The position numbers and the translations under genes are program-made. Source: Bacteroidota bacterium (GTDB lineage: Bacteria > Bacteroidota > Bacteroidia > Chitinophagales > Chitinophagaceae). Taken from it: a stretch of 14,307 nt of DNA. The notes beneath the pieces are model-generated. The model saw nothing but the letters and a program-made list of their open reading frames with translations, was not told the DNA's origin and made no database searches. The stretch is taken from the NCBI GenBank assembly GCA_013414745.1, contig CP058707.1, positions 2,368,194-2,382,500 of the forward strand, in the 5' to 3' direction. Below are positions 1 to 8,758 of this stretch, piece by piece (position 1 is the first letter of the stretch; every line of letters begins with the position of its first letter).

Positions 1-57
1 AAACTGAATCTGCAAACCGAAGATAATCTGAGTGCATTTATCCGTGATTTATCGTAA
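1..57 (+). CDS. 3' end of an unidentified upstream gene (partial)
   Basis: The first frame is open from the window edge and stops with TAA at 55-57, giving an 18-residue tail that ends in AFIRDLS. The tail is too short for any family assignment, and it does not resemble a T9SS sorting domain. It could be the true end of a gene entering from the left, or a chance open stretch. If real, that gene lies in the same direction as the secreted protein starting at 237, about 180 bases away. Confidence 0.3.
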   Translation, partial: KLNLQTEDNLSAFIRDLS

Positions 58-80
58 AAACATACATGTATACCTTGTAA

Positions 81-109
81 CTACCTGATGTCTACCTGAT
101 GTCTACCTG
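81..109. repeat. 11-bp tandem repeat, about 2.6 copies
   Basis: The unit CTACCTGATGT occurs twice in full (81-91 and 92-102) and then as a 7-base partial copy (103-109). It lies in the spacer upstream of the secreted protein gene at 237. No function is evident; it is probably a small slippage duplication. Apart from it, the 58-236 spacer shows no convincing gene, promoter or terminator. Confidence 0.75.
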
Positions 110-236
110 GAAAATTTGGATTCAGCGAACAACAGCGGGAAATTTACCGTCCAGTATTCAAGAATCAGAAACTGTGCTGATTCAGAAAAACGGAACGGTG
201 CTTCCGCTTAAAATTCATCACACGTAAAAAAGAATT

Positions 237-1124
237 ATGAAAAAGAACCTCTTTCTAAGTTTGTTCGGTAGCCTGACATTCACGTTGAGCGCCCAAATTC
301 CCAATGCCGGTTTTGAACAGGTATTGTCAACCGGTACACCCGCCAATTGGCCAAACTGTCCTATCCTTCTTGCCGTTGGAGATTCTATCCAGTACGATAG
401 TATTCCGGGATTCTATCAATTGTCGTCAGATGCCCGTAGCGGGCAACGGGCCCTGGAATTACGCAATGCCTATAACCATAGTTCCGGTAAAGTGATCACA
501 TCGTGTGCGGTTGGCGTGGGTGATTCATCGGGTTTTGGAGGCTATGTCAACACCTTCCCGATGAGCGGTCAACCAACGGCCCTGCAATTCTGGTCTAAAA
601 TTCCTCAGAATCCGGGCAATGATACCCTCGTTTGCCGCGTTAGTTTAAACAATGCCCTGGGCAACGCCTTTGCGACCGGCGAATGGAAATACAGCGGAAC
701 GCAGGCTTCATTTACACTGGTCAATATTCCTTTGTTTCCCGTGGCGGGATGGGATACCAGCCTGATGGGAACACAGGTAGCAGCCAGTGCCAGTATAGCC
801 TTTCGCAATCAGGTTGAGGATGCCGTTTCAACCTTTGGTACGCGTTGGCTGATCGATGATTTACAATGGGTACAACCGACAGGCGTTACCGAGTACCCGT
901 TGGGAACCTTGGTGCTTTATCCGAATCCGGGGAGCGAACTGGTTTACCTGCAAGGCGTATCCGAGCCACAAGCGACACTGAGCCTCTTTAACGCGCAGGG
1001 ACAATTGGTGATGCAACAACAAGGTACACAGCCAATACCAGTGAGCAACTTACCTTCCGGACTTTATCTGTTTAGGTTGCAAGGAACACATCAGGTATAC
1101 TCCGGGCATTGGATGAAGAGGTAG
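237..1124 (+). CDS. Secreted protein with T9SS type A sorting domain
   Basis: This intact 295-residue protein starts with a clear signal peptide (MKKNLFLSLFGSLTFTLSAQ), with cleavage expected after the Ala-Gln near residue 20. The mature part opens with a N-x-G-F-E motif and W-P, then a beta-rich region ending in WLIDDLQWV near residue 210. That layout is common in Bacteroidota exported proteins with a jelly-roll or PCMD-like domain, but I cannot name a substrate. Residues about 225-295 form the sorting domain: YPNPGSE, then L-S-L-F-N-A-Q-G-Q, then the L-P-S-G-L-Y signature and a basic end. The expected route is Sec export to the periplasm, T9SS passage, then surface attachment or release. 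The gene is convergent with gene B, with one base (1125) between the two stop codons. It has no frame breaks, unlike most of the neighbouring minus-strand genes. Confidence 0.9.
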   Translation: MKKNLFLSLFGSLTFTLSAQIPNAGFEQVLSTGTPANWPNCPILLAVGDSIQYDSIPGFYQLSSDARSGQRALELRNAYNHSSGKVITSCAVGVGDSSGFGGYVNTFPMSGQPTALQFWSKIPQNPGNDTLVCRVSLNNALGNAFATGEWKYSGTQASFTLVNIPLFPVAGWDTSLMGTQVAASASIAFRNQVEDAVSTFGTRWLIDDLQWVQPTGVTEYPLGTLVLYPNPGSELVYLQGVSEPQATLSLFNAQGQLVMQQQGTQPIPVSNLPSGLYLFRLQGTHQVYSGHWMKR

Positions 1125-1656
1125 TTTACCTGACCAGCATCACATTCCCGCTTTTGCGAATCCATTCACCATTGGGGCATTTTCCTTCCAGCACCCACAC
1201 ATAGGTTCCGGCGGGTTGTGGCTTACCCTGAAAAGTTCCGTCCCAGCGGTAACTGACATCATTGGTTGAGAAGACCATATCGCCCCAACGATTAAAAATG
1301 CGGAAATAGTTTAAGTCGATCGAAACATTGCGAGGCCCAAAATGCCTGGTGTACTCACTCTGGGCAGATTGCGGGTTAAAGGCATTGGGCATATAAATGT
1401 CGGTGCACTTTACGCGTATGGTAACCGAATCCTGATCCTGACAAGTACCGGAACTATTGCTAAGCATCACCCAATAGGTGATGGTTTCATGCGGCACCGC
1501 TTTAGGATTCATCAGATGATTAAAGAATAAATACTGATTGGGATACCATTGCAACTGGCAACCGGGTCCGCAAAGCATATCCGGTCCGCCAAGAATCACA
1601 GCCTCTCCATCAAAGATTTCATAATCCGGTCCGGCATCTGCCCGCAAGGCTGTCAC
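1109..1656. repeat. 548-bp near-identical direct repeat, copy 1 (CTD module)
   Basis: This segment matches 6023-6570 at a constant offset of 4914 bases. I see only four mismatches in 548 bases. It covers the last 16 bases of the plus-strand gene ending at 1124 and the last roughly 177 codons of gene B, from about ALRADAGPDYE to the stop. All four differences fall at synonymous positions in B. Similarity drops abruptly beyond 1656. Confidence 0.97.
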
Positions 1657-3895
1657 ATTGACGGTATAAGGCAAGGAGGCTTTACAATCTGACAAGTTAC
1701 TTTGTACCTCAGCAATATAGGTGACACTGGTATCAGGCCATACCCAAACCGGACTGCCTTGTAAACTACTGATATGGTAATTGGGCGTCCACAGCATGTT
1801 TCCGCCACCACTAATGCTTAGCTGCACCGAATCGCCGGTACAGATTCCTCCATCGGGTTGTGCTGTGAGTTGCGGAAGAAAATTGGGGTCATACACCATG
1901 TTCACCGTATCGCTGCGCGTAAAACAGCCAACGGTATCAGACACCGTGACCACATAGGTGGCCGAAGCCGGGTTAAGTTGAACCGTTGGAGCGTTAGCTC
2001 CGCTCAGGATGCCGGCAGAAGGGCTCCATTGATAGGTTAGTCCGGAAACGGGCGGATTCACCTGAGCCGAAAGCCAGGCCTGGGTTGCGGGTCCACAAAG
2101 GAGGGTATCTTTTGCTAACAAGGTAAAGGCCGGATAGACTTTAACAACGATGGTATCTTTTTGTTTGCAGGCATTGAGACCTTGTAATTGGCCTGAACCA
2201 CATAGGTGGTAGTAACAGTAGGATTGGCTATGGGGTTGCTGCAATTGGTACAACTCAGGCTATTGAAGCTGCCACTTAACACCGACCAGGTAGCTGGGGC
2301 ATTTCCAAGAATCTGTGCAGATAAGGTGATGCTTTGTCCCTGGCATATGGCGGTATCCATGCCGGCAGAAACACCATCATCAATAAAGATGCGAAGTAAA
2401 TAGGGGCGATCAAACAAATAGGGCGTTAGGCTACACACCGAATCGCGTACGGTTACCATTAAATTATACCAACCGGTAGCGTTGGTGGGAGGAGTCCATT
2501 GCAATACGCCACGCACAGAATCCGTTGCCTGATTCACATAGTTGACAGAAGAGGAAGTCCCTAACGCAAAGGATGATTATCTCTTACTTTCAGTTGAGAT
2601 ACATTGTTGATACCCAAAGCATCAAACGGAATACTGATGGGCGCTCCGGCGCAGGCCCGAAAAACAAAATCGCTATCGTAAGTACAGTTGACCAGGTTCG
2701 CGGTATCAATTTTTAATTTGGGTTGGGAATAAAAGGTAGAGTCGATGATGATAACTTGAATATGTCGATTGATGATCCAAGCCATACGCCATTGCGATAT
2801 TCATCGCAGCGAATCATCAATTGAGCAGATTGAAAGGCAGATTTTGCTGTAAAGGAAAAGTTTCCCGTAGTTGAATCCAAATTGAAAGTAGAATCTGTAT
2901 CAAATGGGTTGTAAACTGCATCGTATCGGGTACAGGATGGTAATGTGCCACCCGGCAAACAGCTGTACTCTCGTTTTCTGAAACAGGTTATTGTCGTATC
3001 GTTGGAGCTAGGGCCGTAAAAAATACACTGTCTAAATGGTGACCAGGGGTAAAAGAATGCAACTGGTTTGTTTCCCTTTACCGAATCTGCAAAAATGTAG
3101 GAATACTATTGAATACTAATGAATCTCCATCCGGATCTACCGCATTCATGGCAAAGAAAGTAGGGGTGTTTCTTACGGATACTAATGTGGGATAGGATAA
3201 AAAGTAAGGACTTGAATTGGTGATATTCGAGTTTATTTGAGAGACCCCTGTATGCGTTTGATGTTTAGTTATTCCGTATCCGTAATATATTGAAGCTGTC
3301 AATATTAGTACCACTGAAATGAGATGTTCCGATAGGAGTATACCCTGAACCTGCAATAAATCCACAATCATTAGGGGCTAAGAGTAATCCACCTTGCATA
3401 ACTTGCCACAAACCACATTTTTCTGGTAAATGAATAATGGTATCATACCAATAATCCCGAATTAATTCGAAGGTATCTTTAAATCCCGAATGAATAAGCC
3501 CCCAAAGTTACCTTGAGGTGTGATAACCGTATCGGGAAAACTTGAATTACAAACTTTAAAAATTCGTTGGGATGCGGAATCTCCAGAAAATGGATTTATG
3601 GTGAGTATTGGATTGTTAAAAAAGGTCAAAGAGTATGGTTGATACTTGAAAGCACAAGTATCAACCAAACTAATTTTGGTGTTTGACGTAATAACATAGT
3701 TAGCATTTGAAGCACTGCCTCTATACCAAGCTAAATTCTTTCTAAAAACAATTGATAGGAAGTGTCAGAAATATCAGGTCGATGCTTAAAAATAAACTCT
3801 GTTCCTCCGTAAGTCTGTTTTGCCAATTGTTGTGCGGAACATGGAATTAGCGTGAACAAAACCTGACACATGAGATAAATCAATCGTTTTTGCAT
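1126..3895 (-). CDS. Gene B: large T9SS type B (CHU_C) surface protein, frame-broken
   Basis: Repaired length is about 923 residues. The start is ATG at 3895 (MQKRLIYLMC, signal peptide ending near CSAQ), six bases after the stop of gene A. Order: an N-terminal domain with GGTEFIFKHRPDISD and LPEKCG; NSSPYFLSYP and DPDGDS near residue 250; DEYRNGVWLGS near 365; LQWTPP near 466; Ig/PKD-like units beginning AGMDTAICQG near 517; then a gliding-motility-associated C-terminal domain (YMPNAFNPQ, FNRWGDMVF, PAGTYVWVLEG, final NVMLVR). This order is the usual one for Bacteroidota surface proteins exported by the T9SS with type B signals. The frame changes near 3745, 3480, 3290, 3100, 2765, 2570 and 2165, mostly by one base in a short run. 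The part from about 2160 to 1126 is intact. The protein is a paralog of B' (8758-6040). It is probably a surface adhesin or matrix protein; ligand unknown. Confidence 0.8.
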
Positions 3896-3901
3896 CGAAC
3901 A

Positions 3902-5825
3902 CTAATTTTGAATCTTAAGGAATTGATTTTTTATCTTCAAGAGGTAGACTCCTTTTGGTAAATGATTCAATGAAATGGTTTCGTTGGGATAAACCTTACC
4001 TTCATCGATTCTAGACCCGGTCATTGAAAAAATGGAATATTCAGATTCTACATCCAATTCTTGAATCCGAATTCCATTTTCTGAATGATATGCTATGATT
4101 TCCTCTACCTGGGGTTTGAGAGGAGTCAACTCACAAAAATATTCATCAACTGCTGCTATGCTGTTGTCTACCACAATAACGGTTGACTGCTGTATGTTTA
4201 GTCCTGATGTAAAATTCACACCTAAATTAGCATCCATTGTGGTATAAAAACGTGGTTGAGCATCGATAAATAGATGTAAACAAGAATTGTCGTATGTGTT
4301 GTCTGTTTTTAACACAGCTAAGTGTTCAAGGCCATTGCTTGGGTAGACGCCTAATCCACCATGAAAATATTCGCCGGTAACAACATCCATAGGATGTGAG
4401 CAATGGTTTGGATACCATTGAGAGGTGTAATCGATACTTTGAAAATATTGAACAGGGGCATTTGATCCAAAACTCTAGGATAGTAGTTTATAGAACTGTT
4501 CTGCATACCGGTCTGAAAGTTAATCAAAGAAGGGTCATCATATCTAATTTCAAACATACAGGGTAGTTTATTGGTATTAGTGTAAATCCCATTCTCGTAA
4601 ATTGCTCCTGTAACAACGTTTGTTCCATTATTAATTTCACCAATCCTTCCAACCTTAGTCCATCCAAATAATGGGTTGCCGGGTAAGTCAAAGGCTCCAA
4701 TTTGCATTGTTCCATTCCAGTTATCTGAATATAGGTTTAGAGTTGAAGAGTTGGTCACGTTAATTAATTTATCCGCAAAAATGAATGTGTAGCATCTTCA
4801 AAAGAATGCAAACTGCCTGCAACATACACTCATCGGTATTGGGATCAAATTTCAGATCGCCAATAAAAGCGCTGGCCACTTCATCTGTTGCATCAATTTG
4901 TCTGGCAATCTGATCGACAGGATTGAGTGCATAATCTGTTCGCAAATAAAACATACTTAACTGACGAATGTCAGATGGGTTCGAGTACTGAGTATTACCA
5001 CCTACCAGAAATCCCCCTGAACTTTGGGTATTTGGAATTTCAATAATTCTACTCGGAAAGTACTCTTTCTCCACTGGATTTGAGTTAATTTGAAAATCAT
5101 ATTCAGTTATCGTAGTGAAGAAGTAAGTGCTTGATTCCATACAAGAAATGAAAATTCGTTTATTTACCGGAGGTGTTGTGCCTTGGTAAATGGGAGAAGC
5201 ATTATCGCCGGAAATCATTAGCAATCCAGTGAACGCAAAATTAAGTCCCGGAGCATCGTAAATGGGGCAAATATCGGTAACAAAGGTGGAATTGTAAGGT
5301 GGTGCTGAAAGACTTAAGGTTTGTATTTCCATCAATTGCCAAAGAATAGGATTCAAGTCTTCATCTAAGATTCCTACCCACGTTGTATAGTCATTCCAAA
5401 GAGTTGTGCCTGGTTGAAAACTCCTGCAACACAATATAATTTTTCTACTTCATTGTATGAAGCAGCCGTCGGAATGAAATCAGTATTTAAAAATCCATTC
5501 GATACATCAATGGCATAGCGTTTTGAAAATATTTTAGTGCCATCCTCACGCACCAGATGTAATTGCATTTCATTGGTTCCGCTATGTTCAACGGGTTGAA
5601 AAATTACCGAACCACTAAATGGATATGCTCCGGATGGCCTGAATTTTTCCATAACGACAGCATCTGTGTATACGAAATTGTCTGTGGTTTGTTTGTATAA
5701 GCGGGTAAAGTTTTGCGCAGAAGAAGTAAGAGAAGCCAAAAGAGTAATACACATTATAAAATTAAATATGTAATGGGGGTAATTTTGCGGCTACCCGGAA
5801 TGACCGCTTTTGGATTTGTTTTCAT
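3902..5825 (-). CDS. Gene A: secreted T9SS type A protein, frame-broken
   Basis: Repaired length is about 640 residues. I choose ATG at 5825: with one extra T in the run near 5760 it gives MKTNPKAV followed by a hydrophobic stretch into LLASLTSSAQ, a good signal peptide with a long n-region, and it aligns with the MKT start of A'. A later ATG at 5754 is the first one in the uninterrupted frame. The body is beta-rich with recurring short G-[FY]-L-[IV]-G-G stretches (GGFLVGGN, VYVAGS), suggesting propeller-like blades, but no named domain is clear. The last roughly 65 residues form a type A sorting domain (YSIFSMTG, LPKGVYLLKIKN). Frame changes occur near 5760, 5412, 4828, 4778 and 4475, each confirmed by alignment to A'. 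Stop TAG at 3902-3904 lies six bases before gene B, so A and B are likely cotranscribed. Function unknown. Confidence 0.75.
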
Positions 5826-5841
5826 GGTGTTTCAAATTATA

Positions 5842-5979
5842 GGTGAAAAAATGTTTTGTTCAGTTTGTGAAATCGAAGTTAATGAAATTTACCAGGAAAT
5901 AAAAAAAATCGTCACCAATTTCAAAGAACCCAATTTGTGGTATTAACTATTGTTGGAATAGTTTAGAGGGCCGAGGGCC
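5842..5979. repeat. Upstream element R2, copy 1 (5' flank of gene A)
   Basis: The core 5874-5979 matches 10850-10954 with about nine substitutions and one A-run length difference, roughly 90% identity. Weaker similarity extends to about 5842, just above the gene A start. Both copies end in a GAGGGCCGAGGGCC motif at the edge away from the gene. Because each copy sits directly 5' of an A-type gene, it probably carries the operon promoter or leader. I do not see a clean Bacteroidota -7 TAnnTTTG with a matching -33 box. Confidence 0.8.
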
Positions 5980-5981
5980 AG

Positions 5982-6038
5982 ACAATTCGCTTGCAAGGCA
6001 AACAACAGATATACTCTGCACTTTGGATGAAGAGGTAG
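5982..6038 (+). pseudogene. Remnant C-terminus of a paralog of the 237-1124 gene
   Basis: Read on the plus strand, this stretch encodes TIRLQGKQQIYSALWMKR and a TAG stop at 6036-6038. It aligns with the end of the intact gene at 237-1124 (RLQGTHQVYSGHWMKR and TAG). There is no start codon, and an in-frame stop lies at 5964-5966, so only the tail survives. It sits one base from the B' stop, copying the convergent arrangement at 1124/1126. It is best explained as the left edge of the tandem duplication. Its first part has diverged much more than the 548-bp block that follows it. Confidence 0.7.
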
Positions 6039-6570
6039 TTTACCTGACCAGCATCACATTCCCGCTTTTGCGAATCCATTCACCATTGGGGCATTTTCCC
6101 TCCAGCACCCACACATAGGTTCCGGCGGGTTGTGGCTTACCCTGAAAAGTTCCGTCCCAGCGGTAACTGACATCATTGGTTGAGAAGACCATATCGCCCC
6201 AACGATTAAAAATGCGGAAATAGTTTAAGTCGATCGAAACATTGCGAGGCCCAAAATGCCGGGTGTACTCACTCTGGGCAGATTGCGGGTTAAAGGCATT
6301 GGGCATATAAATGTCGGTGCACTTTACGCGTATGGTGACAGAATCCTGATCCTGACAAGTACCGGAACTATTGCTAAGCATCACCCAATAGGTGATGGTT
6401 TCATGCGGCACCGCTTTAGGATTCATCAGATGATTAAAGAATAAATACTGATTGGGATACCATTGCAACTGGCAACCGGGTCCGCAAAGCATATCCGGTC
6501 CGCCAAGAATCACAGCCTCTCCATCAAAGATTTCATAATCCGGTCCGGCATCTGCCCGCAAGGCTGTCAC
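6023..6570. repeat. 548-bp near-identical direct repeat, copy 2 (CTD module)
   Basis: This is the partner of 1109-1656. It spans the end of the gene remnant and the last roughly 177 codons of B'. The differences from copy 1 lie at about 6100, 6260, 6338 and 6341. Upstream of 6570 the B' sequence departs sharply from B, both in bases and in residues. Confidence 0.97.
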
Positions 6571-8758
6571 TTGAATGAGTTCTGAGAGAGCCTTAGTGCA
6601 AGATGAAATTGTACTGCTTACTGAAGCGGAATACTGTACGGAGGTATCCGGCCAAACATAAACCATATTGCCAGTTGTTTGGTTAATATTGTAATTAGGT
6701 GACCAGCTAATGTTATAGTTGCCTGCAATTTCAAGTTGAAGCGTGTCTCCTGTGCAAATCCCATTAGATGGAGAAATATTCAGAGAAGGAGCAAAGAGTG
6801 AGTCATACAATAATTTAACTGTTGCGTTTTTGTAAAGCAATTATTGGTATCCTTAGCCACAATTGTGTAAGTGATGTTGCTGGGTATGACATTAATATGA
6901 GCCTGATTAGAACTTCCAACAATGTTTGTTGAAGGCATCCAGGTAAATGAAATGGCGTTTGTGTCGATTGTGCTTTTGCTTTAATTGCTATCAAATTTTG
7001 TGTTCCACATATCGTAGTATCAATATTATTAATGTTGAAGTTCTTTTGGACGTTGACGACGATAGTATCTCTAAGTTTGCAATTGGAGAGTGGTGTTCCG
7101 GTATAAACGGCCTCATAAGTGGATGTGTTCGTTGGTGCCGCTATTGGGTTGTTGCAGTTCAGACAACTAAGACTGTTGGGAGTACCATATAAAATATTCC
7201 ATTGTATGTTTTGCATTGAAGTACTGGATGCTGCTAGCTGCAGCGAGTTACCTTCACAAATGACTGTATCTTTCCTGCATCTATGCCCGGACTCACATAG
7301 ATTTTCAGAACGTACGAATGACTATAGATGTATGGGGTTAGCGAGCAAACTGAATCAAAAACGGTAATCAATAAATTATAGGCTCCATTTGCTGATGCAG
7401 GCGGCGTCCAATTTATCGTACCAGATACATAATTTGTTTGTGAGCCACTATAACTAATTGTAGCGCCCGGTAAACTCACATTGTGATTGTCTGTAACGGA
7501 AAGAATCGCTGGAGCTGCGGCATTGCAGAAGAATGGAATCGATATAGGCCCTCCACAAGTAGTAACACTTAAACTATCATTTAAACTGCAATTAACCAAA
7601 CCAATAGAATCTATTTTTACTGCTGGGGTTTGATAGTAAGGATTGTCAAAAATTAGAAATTTTATTTCCCGATAACCCGTTCCGAGCCAAACCCCATTGC
7701 GGTATTCATCGTATTTGACATATACCATCGCTGATTGAAATGCAGACTGGGCAGTAAAATGAATATCTCCGGTTTTGGGTCTATGGCAAATGTACTATCC
7801 GTGTCAAATGGATTTACCTGAGGGTCAAATTGAACGCAGTTTGTATTTGGAATGCACGCATATTTTGCTGGGAAATACCCATTGTAGGATGTGTCAAAAG
7901 GGATTACACTAAAATCTATAGAACGACATGCAGGAATGAACTGTGCTGATTTTGGTATAACAATACTAGTGTCATATACCCCAATTGCAGTAAAACTACT
8001 GAAAACTAATGAGTCTTGTTCGGATCTACGGCGTTCATTGAAAAAGTATATGGATGGCCTTTAATAGCAATCGCTGTTGGATGTGATAGAAATAGAGGCG
8101 AATGATTCGGATAGTAGAATTAAACTGCAAAAGGGCATTTATATCATTAAAGTCAGGGTCAGGAAAGTTATCAAGAACCGTATCTAAATTTGTATTTAAT
8201 CCAAAAGATGTACCCATCAATGAGCATGAGTAATTATTTGTAGGCCCAATGCTATTTCTTATTTGCCATTTGCCACATTTTTCTGGTAAGGTTACAATGG
8301 TGTCGTACCAAAAGTCCTTCATTAATTCAAATGTATCTCTAAACTGCGGAGTAACCCAAGTATCATTGATAATTGTGGAATCAGGAAATCCGTTACCACA
8401 AACTTTAAAAATCCTTTTACCGGTACTGTCACCGGTAAAAGGATTTTTGTTAAAGGGGATTAGATAGGATATTAAACATTGGAATATTGACACTTGTAAA
8501 GAAGTAATTACAAGTATCCATCAACGAAATCGAATTAACTGTTCCGGCGTAATAGTTTGGGCCGGTGATTGTTTTATAAGATATACCTGACCTCCGAAAA
8601 TAAATTTGATAAGTGGAATCGGAAATGTCCGGTCTGTGTTTTAAAACGAATTCACTACCTCCTTCGCATTGATAGTTTAATAAATTTTGAGATGACGTAT
8701 TCTTTGAAATAAGAAATAGAATAAACATCAAATAAAAAACGATCAATTTTAAGTTCAT
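6040..8758 (-). CDS. Gene B': paralogous T9SS type B (CHU_C) surface protein, frame-broken
   Basis: Repaired length is about 907 residues. ATG at 8758 overlaps the stop of A' in TAATG, implying translational coupling. The signal peptide MNLKLIVFYLMFILFLIS is followed by CEGGSEFVLKHRPDISDS, collinear with gene B throughout: LPEKCG, NAVDP with (after repair) EQDS near residue 247, DEYRNGVWLGT near 353, NWTPP near 451, Ig/PKD-like units, then the type B sorting domain, whose sequence is identical to that of B. Frame changes lie near 8455, 8120, 8018, 7770, 7275, 6962 and 6830, nearly all +/-1 in short runs; 6830-6040 is open. Similarity to B is clear but moderate outside the C-terminal module, so the exposed part has diverged. 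It probably serves the same kind of surface role as B with different specificity (inference). A perfect 18-bp inverted repeat lies inside it at 8407-8448. Confidence 0.8.
8407..8448. repeat. Perfect 18-bp inverted repeat inside gene B' (terminator-like)
   Basis: The arms 8407-8424 and 8431-8448 are exact reverse complements around a 6-base loop. The hairpin has an ACCGGT core at the loop side, then an A/T-rich part, and ends in A5 on the left and T5 on the right, as a bidirectional intrinsic terminator would. It lies about 100 codons into B' and is translated as KNPFTGDSTGKRIF. Gene B has a related peptide (NPFSGDSASQRIF) at the same place but no such palindrome, so both arms are real coding sequence. 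An attenuator role is speculative. Confidence 0.7.

Noticed and set aside
99..227. Plus-strand open frame of 42 codons ending 9 bases before the gene at 237
   Set aside because: It starts inside the 11-bp tandem repeat and shows no recognisable family or signal. It could be a real small gene or decayed tail, but nothing supports it.
1342..1530. Plus-strand open frame of 62 codons, repeated almost unchanged at 6256-6444
   Set aside because: It is conserved only because it lies opposite the near-identical C-terminal modules of B and B'. The changes between copies are synonymous in the minus-strand frame, which is the real gene.
5713..5946. Plus-strand open frame of 77 codons crossing the A start and R2
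   Set aside because: Its first part is antisense to the signal peptide of gene A and its last part is the R2 repeat. The other R2 copy lacks a matching upstream frame. Substitutions between the copies are mostly amino-acid changing, not a coding pattern.
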